From: Anaerolineales bacterium UBA7227
Lineage (GTDB): Bacteria > Chloroflexota > Anaerolineae > Anaerolineales > Villigracilaceae
DNA: 31,011 nt
Assembly (NCBI GenBank): GCA_002473085.1
Contig: DKTP01000156.1
Span: 1 to 31,011 of the forward strand
Direction of reading: 5' to 3'
Shown here: one piece after another, positions 6,173-13,370 of the stretch
Layout: every line of letters begins with the position of its first letter
Numbering within the stretch: position 1 is the stretch's first letter
Position numbers and translations under genes: made by a program
Notes under the pieces: model-generated
Databases searched by the model: none
Told to the model about the DNA's origin: nothing
The model's input: only the letters and a program-made list of their open reading frames with translations

Positions 6173-6475
6173 GGGCGGACACGTAGGTCCGCCCCAACGA
6201 GACCGCTCTAACGAGACCGCCCCAACAGGTCCGCCCCAACGAGCCCAGGGCGGACACGTAGGTCCGCCCCAACGAGACCGTCCCAACGAGCCCAGGGCGG
6301 ACACGTAGGTCCGCCCCAACGAGTCCGCCTCAGCGAGACCGCCCCAACAGGTCCGTCCCAACGAGCCCAGGGCGGACACGTAGGTCCGCCCCAACGAGTC
6401 CGCCCCAACGAGTCCACCCCAACGAGACCGCCCCAACGAGTTCGCCCCAACGAGACCGCCCCAACAAATTTGCCC
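6173..6475. repeat. Palindromic repeat array B (332-base gap before the hexomutase gene)
   Basis: Four complete hairpins of identical core (arms GGGCGGAC and GTCCGCCC, loop ACGTAG) start at 6173, 6248, 6295 and 6370. Between and after them are about 15 half-copies of the type GACCGCCCCAAC or GTCCGCCCCAAC. The array fills the gap between the DUF389 gene and the hexomutase gene. Long ORFs across it on both strands (rich in GRTCWGGLV-like repeats) are translated repeat, not genes. An AGGAG ribosome site for the next gene follows immediately. Confidence 0.95.
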
Positions 6476-6488
6476 AACAGGAGAAAAC

Positions 6489-7949
6489 ATGCCCATCCAT
6501 TTCGGCACCGACGGCTGGCGAGCCGTCATTTCGGATACGTTTACCTTCGATAATCTTCGCATGGTGGCGCAGGCCATCGCCGACGCGGTCGCGTCCGAGC
6601 ATTGGACCAAGCCGAAGAACGGCGCGTCCGCTCAAAGTCAGGAAAGGATCGTGGTCGGCTTCGATACGCGATTCCTGTCCGATAGATTCGCGGGCGAGGT
6701 GGCGCGCGTCCTGGCCGCGAACGGATTCGTCGTCTATCTCGCCCAGTCCGATTCGCCCACGCCCGCCATTTCGTACGCGGTCAAGAATCTCGGCGCGGCG
6801 GGCGGGGTGATGATCACCGCGTCGCATAACGCCCCGCGCTACAACGGCGTCAAGTTGAAGGGCGCGTTCGGCGGGTCGGCGCTGCCCGAGCAATGCCGCC
6901 GCGTGGAAATCTACATCAACGACAACGAACAGCAGGCGCGCGGACCGAACCTGATGGATTTTCAAAAGGCGCGCGAGGCGGGTTTGATCCAGAGATTCAA
7001 TCCGCTGCCCGCGTATTACGACCACCTGCGGACGCTCATCAAAAGCGACGTGATCGCCGATAATCCCCAGCGCATCGTGGTGGACTCGATGTACGGTTCG
7101 GGGCGCGGCGTGATCAAGGGCTTTTTGCAGGGGACGGGCTGCGAGGTGGCGGAAGTGCGCAGCGAGATGAATCCTGGCTTCGGCGGAGTCCATCCCGAAC
7201 CCATCGCCAAGAATTTGGGCGCGCTGGCTTCGGCGATCTCCTCGGGGATGGGCGCTTTCGGCCTCTGCACCGACGGCGACGCGGACCGTATCGGCGCGAT
7301 GGACGAGCGCGGCATCTTCGTGGACCCGCACAAGATCTTCGCGCTCGCGCTGAAATACCTCGTGGAGAAGCGCGGCATGAGCGGCGCGGTGGTGCGGACG
7401 GTCTCGACGACGCGCATGATTGACCGTCTCGCCAAACGTTATGGGCTCAAACTGTACGAGACGCCCGTCGGCTTCAACCACATCGCCGATTACATGATGA
7501 GCGAAGATGTGCTGATCGGCGGCGAGGAGTCGGGAGGCATCTCGTTCAAGGGACACATCCCCGAAGGCGACGGCCCGATCATGGGACTCTTGCTGGTGGA
7601 AATTGTGTCCGCCATGAACAAGCCGCTGAACGCGCTGGTGGACGACCTGCTCAAGGACGTGGGCCCTGCGTTCTACGAACGCACCGACCTGCGCCTCAGC
7701 CGTCCCGTCGCGAAAGCCGAGATGACCGAGTTCCTGACGAAGCAAGCCCCCGCGGAGATCGGCGGCGAGAAAGTGACCGAGATCAGTCAACGCGACGGCG
7801 TGAAATACATCATGGCCGACGACTCGTGGCTGTTGATCCGCCCTTCGGGGACGGAGCCCGTCCTGCGCGTCTACGCGGAGGGGCGGAGTCAGGAGATGGT
7901 GCAGGCGCTGCTGGGGTATGGGGAGAAGGTGGCGGAGAGGGTGGTGTGA
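6489..7949 (+). CDS. Phosphoglucomutase/phosphomannomutase family
   Basis: 486 residues of the alpha-D-phosphohexomutase superfamily. It interconverts hexose 6- and 1-phosphates, supplying sugar 1-phosphates for nucleotide-sugar synthesis. All four active-site loops are visible: the phosphoserine loop TASHNAP with Ser112, the metal loop DGDADR at residues 262-267, the sugar loop GEESGG at 345-350, and the phosphate loop RPSGTEP near residue 453. Glucose, mannose or glucosamine phosphate specificity cannot be told apart here. AGGAG lies five bases before the ATG. It begins the glycan region and overlaps the next gene by 4 bases (GTGA). Confidence 0.93.
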   Translation: MPIHFGTDGWRAVISDTFTFDNLRMVAQAIADAVASEHWTKPKNGASAQSQERIVVGFDTRFLSDRFAGEVARVLAANGFVVYLAQSDSPTPAISYAVKNLGAAGGVMITASHNAPRYNGVKLKGAFGGSALPEQCRRVEIYINDNEQQARGPNLMDFQKAREAGLIQRFNPLPAYYDHLRTLIKSDVIADNPQRIVVDSMYGSGRGVIKGFLQGTGCEVAEVRSEMNPGFGGVHPEPIAKNLGALASAISSGMGAFGLCTDGDADRIGAMDERGIFVDPHKIFALALKYLVEKRGMSGAVVRTVSTTRMIDRLAKRYGLKLYETPVGFNHIADYMMSEDVLIGGEESGGISFKGHIPEGDGPIMGLLLVEIVSAMNKPLNALVDDLLKDVGPAFYERTDLRLSRPVAKAEMTEFLTKQAPAEIGGEKVTEISQRDGVKYIMADDSWLLIRPSGTEPVLRVYAEGRSQEMVQALLGYGEKVAERVV

Positions 7950-9409
7950 GACGCATCTTCATCTCCGCCGACCACGGCATGGCGATCGTGTACTTCCTGC
8001 AAAGCGACGTCGTCCCGACGCTGCTCAAAGCGGGCGTGGAAGTCGTCGTCCTCACCGACGATGAAACCAAAGACAAAATCGCGCAGCGATTCGCGCAGCC
8101 GAATTTGACGTTCGAAGGCTTGCGTTTGAAGCGGGCGAATGAATTTGCCACTACTCATCAACCGCGCCTGCAATGGCTGCTCGCCTATCTGCGCCGCGTC
8201 GGCGGCTCGCGCCGCATCAACACCGAAGCCATGGACAGTCACATTTGGGAGGTCTGGGCGGAGAACTCGTGGAAGTTCCGCCTGGGGATTTGGATTCCCG
8301 CCGCGCTGATGATTCTCCTCCTGCGGAATTTTTCGTGGGCGCGCAAACTCCTCGTACGGATGCAAAACCGCTTCACCCCCGACCCTGGGCTGTATACCGA
8401 CCTCTTCGACCGCTACCAGCCCGACATGGTCATCGCTTCGACGCCTGGCTGGCGGATGGACCGTTACCTCCTGCGCGAATCGGCCCGCCGCGGCATCCCG
8501 AACATGACCGTCATCGTCGGCTGGGACAACTCCTCCTCGTACAACGTCAGCGGCGCGGACGTGCAGTGGGCGACGTGCTGGTCTCAATTGCAAAAAGACG
8601 AGCTCGTCCTCGGCTCGGATTGGGATCCCGACCGCGTCCACATCGGCGGCATCCCCTCGTATGATGGATATTTCCGCAAGCAATGGCTCATGCCGCGCGA
8701 CGAGTATTTCAAATTGCACGGACTCGACCCGAATCGCAAGTTAATCTCGTACGCCAGCAGTTTTGTCCACTTTGCGCCGAACTTTCCGAACATCGAAGCG
8801 CTGGCAAAATTGGTCTCGTCCGATTCGCTGACGGAGCCTTCGCAGTTGTTGATCCGCCTGCACCCGAGTCACTTTCAAGACAAGCCGAAGATTTTCGCGG
8901 AAGAGCGTCAGCGCGTATTTGAACTCGAAAAGAAATATCCGCATGTTCACGTTGTCCAGCCTGTGGCGTTGGGAGGCTCGCTCGGTTACTACGGCGGCGA
9001 AGATATGGACGAGAAATCGTCCATGATGGCGTATTCCGATGTGGTGGTGACCGTCTACTCGACGATGTTGGTCGAGACCGCCGTCCACGATACGCCGATG
9101 ATCGCCGCCGTGATCGACGCGCCAAACGGTTGGAACAAGCCCAACAAATTTTCGCTCTCGCTAAAAGAGATCGGCAACTGGCCCACGCACCAAAGATTCC
9201 GCGAGGCGAAAGCAGGACGCGTGGCTGAGAACGAGAGTCAGCTTCGCGACGCGTTAAATGTCTATTTGGCGGATCCAAACGCGGACGCGGCAGCGAGGCG
9301 GAAGTTCGTCGAGGACGAGATCACCTTCACCGACGGCACGTCAGGCAGACGCACGGCAGAATTTATTCTGAAAGTTCTCGATACGTACAAGTCAACCACG
9401 CAACCATGA
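7946..9409 (+). CDS. GT-B-like surface polysaccharide biosynthesis protein
   Basis: 487 residues starting at a GTG that overlaps the hexomutase stop (GTGA); a longer ORF reading upstream lies inside the hexomutase gene. The fold appears to be two Rossmann-like halves as in GT-B transferases and CDP-glycerol glycerophosphotransferase-like proteins. The N-half starts RRIFISADHGMAIVYFL. The C-half has LLIRLHPSHFQ near residue 304 and VTVYSTMLVETAVHDTPMI near residue 370, a nucleotide-phosphate-binding pattern shared with the protein at 21331. Donor and acceptor are unknown. Coupling to a phosphohexomutase and a small transporter-like gene supports a role in surface glycan assembly. Confidence 0.7.
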   Translation: MRRIFISADHGMAIVYFLQSDVVPTLLKAGVEVVVLTDDETKDKIAQRFAQPNLTFEGLRLKRANEFATTHQPRLQWLLAYLRRVGGSRRINTEAMDSHIWEVWAENSWKFRLGIWIPAALMILLLRNFSWARKLLVRMQNRFTPDPGLYTDLFDRYQPDMVIASTPGWRMDRYLLRESARRGIPNMTVIVGWDNSSSYNVSGADVQWATCWSQLQKDELVLGSDWDPDRVHIGGIPSYDGYFRKQWLMPRDEYFKLHGLDPNRKLISYASSFVHFAPNFPNIEALAKLVSSDSLTEPSQLLIRLHPSHFQDKPKIFAEERQRVFELEKKYPHVHVVQPVALGGSLGYYGGEDMDEKSSMMAYSDVVVTVYSTMLVETAVHDTPMIAAVIDAPNGWNKPNKFSLSLKEIGNWPTHQRFREAKAGRVAENESQLRDALNVYLADPNADAAARRKFVEDEITFTDGTSGRRTAEFILKVLDTYKSTTQP

Positions 9410-9852
9410 AAACAGGCAGCATGTTTCTCTTTTATTTCTCCATCACCCTCGCCATCGCTTCCAGCGCGTTTTATCATTTCGTTGCCAAGAATACGCCCGC
9501 GAACGTGAACTTTACGATCTCCCTCCTCGTTACGTATGCGGTCGCCTTTGGCGTTGTGCTGCTGACCCTCTTTTTCTCTCCCCTTCAGGGCGGTCTCGGA
9601 GCCGAACTGCGAAAACTCAACTGGGCCAGCGTCGGACTCGCCGTCGCCATCGTCGGCATCGAGTTCGGTTTTTTGCTCACCTACCGCGCAGGCTGGAGCG
9701 TGGGCGTGGCCGCGGTGTTGGTCAACGTGGTCGCGACGCTCATCCTCGTCCCTGTGGCGATTTTCTTCTTCAAAGACAAACTGACCTGGGTTAACATTAT
9801 GGGGATTCTTGTCTGTTTGGTCGGACTGCTCATGCTGAACTGGAAGAGGTGA
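9406..9852 (+). CDS. Small EamA/DMT-superfamily membrane protein
   Basis: 148 residues with about five membrane helices (roughly 7-25, 37-57, 72-92, 98-117, 126-145), the size of a single EamA repeat rather than the usual two. The closing segment KDKLTWVNIMGILVCLVGLL is typical of EamA proteins. Single-repeat members usually work as dimers and include SMR-type exporters and aminoarabinose-lipid flippases of the ArnE/F type. Its 4-base overlap with the glycosyltransferase-like gene suggests a lipid-linked sugar or precursor as substrate, which is inference. Confidence 0.75.
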   Translation: MKTGSMFLFYFSITLAIASSAFYHFVAKNTPANVNFTISLLVTYAVAFGVVLLTLFFSPLQGGLGAELRKLNWASVGLAVAIVGIEFGFLLTYRAGWSVGVAAVLVNVVATLILVPVAIFFFKDKLTWVNIMGILVCLVGLLMLNWKR

Positions 9853-9856
9853 GGTT

Positions 9857-9862
9857 TATAAT
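9857..9862 (+). promoter_or_regulatory. -10 box of a leaderless promoter (DUF6922 gene)
   Basis: Perfect TATAAT at 9857-9862, six bases before the ATG at 9869; no ribosome site. It lies directly after the stop of the EamA gene, so the toxin-like pair probably has its own promoter inside the glycan region. Confidence 0.65.
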
Positions 9863-9868
9863 AGAGCC

Positions 9869-10183
9869 ATGCAACGCGCGAATTCTCCATTTCAAATCCC
9901 CAGTGGATTGAAGCCTTATTTTCAGGAATACAACCTTGCGAACCTGAATATCGCGGATGACGCAAACCTCATCATCCAGCGCACGTTGGAGTTCGGCGCC
10001 TGGGATGAAATCCGCTGGCTGTTTCAAACCTATCGCAGCAAGCGGATCCGTCAATTTGTGCGCCAGTACGGCGAGCGCGGTTTGAAGCCTGTCACGTTTA
10101 ATTACTGGAGAAAGCTGCTCGGAATCCGTAAATGGAAAAAATCTCCGTTCTTCATGGCAGAGGGGGAATTATGGAATCACTAA
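9869..10183 (+). CDS. DUF6922-type protein, likely partner of AbiEii toxin
   Basis: 104 residues. The segment WDEIRWLFQTYRSKRIRQF followed by RGLKPVTFNYWRKLLG matches the DUF6922 pattern (W, L, Y, I/R-x-F, then F-x-x-W). Members are often found just upstream of AbiEii nucleotidyltransferase genes. It may therefore act as the antitoxin or a cofactor, taking the place of the usual AbiEi; that role is inferred. Its stop overlaps the next gene by 13 bases. The pair is visibly less GC-rich than the flanking genes, which fits recent transfer. Confidence 0.65.
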   Translation: MQRANSPFQIPSGLKPYFQEYNLANLNIADDANLIIQRTLEFGAWDEIRWLFQTYRSKRIRQFVRQYGERGLKPVTFNYWRKLLGIRKWKKSPFFMAEGELWNH

Positions 10184-10854
10184 CGCTTAAGAAACCTCAT
10201 TGGGAATCCCTGACGCCTGCTACGCAGGAAGCGTTTCGCTTGCTCGATCAAGTTGAACTCGTCAGAAATTTTTATCTGGCTGGCGGGACTGGCCTGGCCT
10301 TACACATCGGTCATCGTTTTTCGGTAGATCTGGATTTTTTCTCGAAAGGGGAAAATGTGGTTGGCTCTGCAGAACGCGCCGTCTTTCGCTCTGTTTTGGA
10401 TGATTCAACATTGGAAATCGTTTACGACAAAGATTCGACGTTTGTCGCAACCTGGCGCGGAGTTGGCGTTAGTTTCTTTTATTTGAATCTATATCCATTA
10501 GTACGGCCGACGCTTTCAATCGGCAACATAGATTTGGCAAGCGTGGAGGAGATCGGCGCGATGAAACTTGCCGCCATCATCAATCGCGGCACACGCAAAG
10601 ACATGGTGGATCTGTATTTCATCCTGCAACAGATTCCTTTGGACGCGCTGTTTCAAGTTGCCGCGATAAAGTATGCAAAGGCGCGCTCTTTTCCCGTCAA
10701 TGCCACGCGGGCTTTATCCTATTTTGACGATGCAGAGTCCACGCCGATGCCGCAAATGTTGGACAAAACTCCCTGGCCGAAGATGAAAAAATTCCTGGAA
10801 AAAAAGGCCCTGGAAGCGGGACGCAAGCGGTTGGAAGATTTATGGAAATCTTAA
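10171..10854 (+). CDS. AbiEii/AbiGii-type nucleotidyltransferase toxin
   Basis: 227 residues. The nucleotidyltransferase core is clear: AGGTGLALHIGHRFSVDLDF at residues 37-56, with GGT and the metal-binding Asp53 and Asp55, followed by the conserved EEIGAMKLAAIINRGTRKDMVDLYF segment. Family members (AbiEii, MenT-like) block growth by adding nucleotides to an RNA target and often serve in phage defence. The start at 10171 has a GGGGGA ribosome site; an upstream in-frame start at 10132 is less likely. It overlaps both neighbours by exactly 13 bases. Lower GC than the surrounding glycan genes. Confidence 0.85.
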   Translation: MESLTLKKPHWESLTPATQEAFRLLDQVELVRNFYLAGGTGLALHIGHRFSVDLDFFSKGENVVGSAERAVFRSVLDDSTLEIVYDKDSTFVATWRGVGVSFFYLNLYPLVRPTLSIGNIDLASVEEIGAMKLAAIINRGTRKDMVDLYFILQQIPLDALFQVAAIKYAKARSFPVNATRALSYFDDAESTPMPQMLDKTPWPKMKKFLEKKALEAGRKRLEDLWKS

Positions 10855-11876
10855 GCCGTCTCAAATCCGCCGCCCGCTTCCTCCTCAAGGGCGACCCCAA
10901 AAAGAAAACCCGCAATCCCATCCCCGCCATCACGGACGAGGAAGCAGCGGAGATCAAACAATTCTTCCCGCGCGAAAAATTCTTCATCTTCGGTCACGCC
11001 CGCTCAGGTACGACGCTCCTCATGCGCCTTGCCCGCCTGCACCCCGAAGTGCATTGCAATTATCAGGCGCACTTCTTCACGCGCCAGCCGCTGCTCAAAT
11101 CGCTCGTGGATTCCGCCGAGATCGAAGAATGGCTGACGCGCAAGTCCAACCGCTGGAACGACGGACGCGACCTCTCGCCCCTCGTCCTGCGCGCCGCGGC
11201 GGACGTGATCCTCGAGCGTGACGCCGCCCGCGCAGGCAAGATGATCGTCGGCGACAAAAGCCCCTCGTCCACGATTCACGGTCAGGCCGTGCGCGACCTC
11301 CACGCGGTCTATCCCGACGCGAAACTGGTCTACATCGTCCGCGACGGACGCGACGTCCTGATCTCGGAACGCTTCCGCAACTTCGTGGAGGAATCCAAAT
11401 TTCTGACCGCCGAAGACCGACGCATCATCTCTGACCTTCGGCTGGATCCCGCTCCGTTCAGCGACGGACGCCGCTCGATCTTCACCGAGACCTTCATCCG
11501 CCGCGTCGCCAAAGGCTGGATCGCCAATCTGCAAGAGACGGAGTCTGAGGGACAGAGATTGTTCGGCGAAAATTACTTTGCCCTGCGCTACGAAGATTTG
11601 CTTTCGACTCCGTTCGATGAGACGACCAAATTGTGGAAGTTCCTCGGCGTGAAGAAAGTGGACGCCGCGCTGGAAAAAGAAATCGTCACCGAGATGTCTT
11701 CCAACCCCGACGAAGAATGGCAGGAACGCCGCAACGGCGACATTTCCTCCTTCCTTCCCAAAGGACAGGCTGGGAATTGGTCGCGTCTCTTCACCGCGCG
11801 CGATAAGTCCATCTTCAAAGAGGCCGCGGGCGCGATGTTGGTGAAATGGGGATATGAGAAAAACAACGATTGGTAA
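10842..11876 (+). CDS. Sulfotransferase family protein (first copy)
   Basis: 344 residues. The 5'-phosphosulfate-binding loop is FGHARSGTTLLMR, residues 50-62. The 3'-phosphate site is VYIVRDGRDVLIS, residues 163-175, with Arg167 and Ser175. The C-terminal PAPS loop is KGQAGNWSRLFT. The enzyme should transfer sulfate from PAPS to a hydroxyl or amine of a carbohydrate or similar acceptor. The N-terminus lacks a clear signal or anchor, so it is probably cytosolic. It overlaps the AbiEii gene by 13 bases. PAPS could come from the ATP sulfurylase-APS kinase fusion 1.5 kb downstream. It ends in Asn-Asp-Trp like the second sulfotransferase at 19880. Confidence 0.88.
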   Translation: MEILSRLKSAARFLLKGDPKKKTRNPIPAITDEEAAEIKQFFPREKFFIFGHARSGTTLLMRLARLHPEVHCNYQAHFFTRQPLLKSLVDSAEIEEWLTRKSNRWNDGRDLSPLVLRAAADVILERDAARAGKMIVGDKSPSSTIHGQAVRDLHAVYPDAKLVYIVRDGRDVLISERFRNFVEESKFLTAEDRRIISDLRLDPAPFSDGRRSIFTETFIRRVAKGWIANLQETESEGQRLFGENYFALRYEDLLSTPFDETTKLWKFLGVKKVDAALEKEIVTEMSSNPDEEWQERRNGDISSFLPKGQAGNWSRLFTARDKSIFKEAAGAMLVKWGYEKNNDW

Positions 11877-11889
11877 TGATAATGACGAA

Positions 11890-12108
11890 CTTATTGGGAC
11901 GGACCTGCGTTGGGGCGGACCTGCGTTGGGGCGGACGTGGGGCGGATCTGTTGGGGCGGATCTGTTGGGGCGAACCTGCGTTGGAGCGGACGTTGGGGCG
12001 GACACGCAGGTCCGCCCTGAGAAAACCTGGGCAGACATCTGGGCAGACATCTGGGCAGACACATAGGTCTGCCCCTACGAGGAAACATAGGTCTGCCCTT
12101 ACGAGGAA
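11890..12108. repeat. Palindromic repeat array C
   Basis: The first half holds five or six half-copies of GGGGCGGACCTGCGTT. Complete hairpins follow: arms GGGCGGAC/GTCCGCCC with loop ACGCAG at 11996-12017, and arms GGGCAGAC/GTCTGCCC with loop ACATAG at 12053-12074. Two half-units precede the second hairpin (GGGCAGACATCT) and one follows it. It fills the gap between the sulfotransferase and oxidoreductase genes. The GAGG used as ribosome site for 12112 is within its last unit. Confidence 0.95.
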
Positions 12109-12111
12109 ACA

Positions 12112-13137
12112 ATGAAATTTTTGATCGCTGGTCTTGGCTCCATTGGACGCCGTCACTTTCGCAATTTGGTCGCGCTGGGTGAGACGGACATCGTCCTCCT
12201 CCGCAGTCACCGCGCCACATTGCCCGACGACGAACTGACTGGCTACCCCGTCGAGACCGACATCCGCGCCGCGCTGACGAAGCGCCAGCCCGACGCGGTT
12301 ATTGTCGCCAACCCGACCTCCCTGCACATGGACGTTGCCATCCCCGCGGCGGAGGCGGGCTGCGCCATCCTGCTGGAGAAACCCATCGCCGATTCGCTCG
12401 ACCGCGTGGACGAACTTCGCGAAGCCGCCGAAAAGAGCGGGAGCAAGATTTTGGTGGGATTTCAGTTCCGCTACCACCCCACGCTCAATAAAGCGCGCGA
12501 ACTGATACAGGCGGGCGCGCTCGGACAGGTCCTCGCCGTCCACGCGCATTGGGGAGAGTACCTTCCGCAGTGGCATCCATGGGAGGATTACCGCCAGTCG
12601 TACGCGGCGCGCGCCGAATTGGGCGGGGGCGTCCTGCGAACGCTCACACATCCGCTGGATTATCTGCGCTATCTTATCGGCGAAGTGAATTCGCTCTGGT
12701 CGTTCAACGGACATCTTTCGGCGTTGGAGTTGGACGTGGAAGATACCGCCGAAGTCGGGTTGAAGTTTGTCAATGGGGCGGTGGGGGGAGTCCACCTCAA
12801 CTATGTGCAGAGACCCCCGGCGCATCGTCTTGAATTCATCGGGACGGGTGGGACTCTCCGCTGGGACAATACGGACGGCATCCTTCACTTCTTCAAAGCG
12901 TCCGCCGCGTTCGGGACGTGGAGCGACTCTCCGCCCGCGTCCATCGTCGAGACGTTCGCGCCGCCCGAAGGCTTCGAGCGGAACCAGCTCTTCGTGAGGC
13001 AAACGCGTCATTTTGTGGAGATCGCTGCGGGGGAGTCCGAACCGAGGTGCACGCTTGCGGATGGCGCGGCCGCCCTCCGTCTCGCGCTGGCCGCGCAAGA
13101 ATCCCAAAAGTCGGGGCGGGTATTCAATTTTCGGTAG
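12112..13137 (+). CDS. Gfo/Idh/MocA family NAD(P)-dependent oxidoreductase
   Basis: 341 residues. The N-terminal Rossmann domain opens FLIAGLGSIGRRHFRNL (residues 3-19) and carries the family signature LLEKPIADS near residue 87, whose lysine is catalytic. The C-terminal domain has the GGGVLRTLTHPLDYLRYL segment with the expected His near residue 184. The family oxidises or reduces sugar carbons on nucleotide sugars or free sugars. Similar genes occur in nonulosonic-acid and other surface-sugar clusters, so a role in making the sugar precursor is likely; the substrate is not evident. The start has a GAGG site at the end of the repeat array. Confidence 0.88.
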   Translation: MKFLIAGLGSIGRRHFRNLVALGETDIVLLRSHRATLPDDELTGYPVETDIRAALTKRQPDAVIVANPTSLHMDVAIPAAEAGCAILLEKPIADSLDRVDELREAAEKSGSKILVGFQFRYHPTLNKARELIQAGALGQVLAVHAHWGEYLPQWHPWEDYRQSYAARAELGGGVLRTLTHPLDYLRYLIGEVNSLWSFNGHLSALELDVEDTAEVGLKFVNGAVGGVHLNYVQRPPAHRLEFIGTGGTLRWDNTDGILHFFKASAAFGTWSDSPPASIVETFAPPEGFERNQLFVRQTRHFVEIAAGESEPRCTLADGAAALRLALAAQESQKSGRVFNFR

Positions 13138-13245
13138 GGGCAGACCTGCGTGTCTGCCCTGTGTCCGTCCCGTGTCTGCCCAGGGCGAACACGCAGGTTC
13201 GCCCCAACGTTCGCCCCAACGTTCGCCCCAACGTTCGCCCCGACG
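13138..13245. repeat. Palindromic repeat array D
   Basis: Complete hairpins: arms GGGCAGAC/GTCTGCCC with loop CTGCGT (13138-13159; the reverse of the usual loop), and arms GGGCGAAC/GTTCGCCC with loop ACGCAG (13183-13204). Four half-units of CCCCAACGTTCG follow. Same family as the arrays at 1, 6173 and 11890. It starts within the last bases of the oxidoreductase gene (13138 follows its stop directly). Confidence 0.93.
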
Positions 13246-13273
13246 CGCGTGTTTGTCTCGACGTTTTTAAATT

Positions 13274-13306
13274 CCAAAATTCAATTGCTGAATTTTGGAG
13301 TATAAT
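13274..13306 (+). promoter_or_regulatory. Inverted-repeat operator and -10 box of the PAPS-synthesis gene
   Basis: A perfect 10-base inverted repeat (CCAAAATTCA, spacer ATTGC, TGAATTTTGG) at 13274-13298 is followed two bases later by TATAAT at 13301-13306. The repeat covers the -35 and spacer region, the right place for a repressor or activator to control transcription of the gene at 13371. The AATTTTGGAGTA half-site recurs at 13354-13365, where it supplies the ribosome site. The regulator is unknown. Confidence 0.55.
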
Positions 13307-13333
13307 TTGCGGGCGTTTGAAAAACCACGTAGT

Positions 13334-13349
13334 GACGACTTCAGTCGTC
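13334..13349 (+). repeat. Short hairpin in 5' leader
   Basis: GACGAC, loop TTCA, GTCGTC: a six-base-pair hairpin in the untranslated leader between the TATAAT box and the PAPS-synthesis gene. It may affect mRNA stability; nothing more can be said. Confidence 0.5.
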
Positions 13350-13370
13350 CTATCAATTTTGGAGTAGACA

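Noticed and set aside
6173..6475. CRISPR array
   Set aside because: Units are short, palindromic and irregularly spaced, with no unique spacers of constant length and no cas genes.
6146..6610. ORFs with repeated GRTCWGGLV/SLGRTY-like residues
   Set aside because: Produced by translating the palindromic repeat array B; they cross into neighbouring genes and have no ribosome site.
6330..7790. 486-codon minus-strand ORF over the hexomutase gene
   Set aside because: Antisense of a complete, motif-bearing phosphohexomutase; its tail is translated repeat array.
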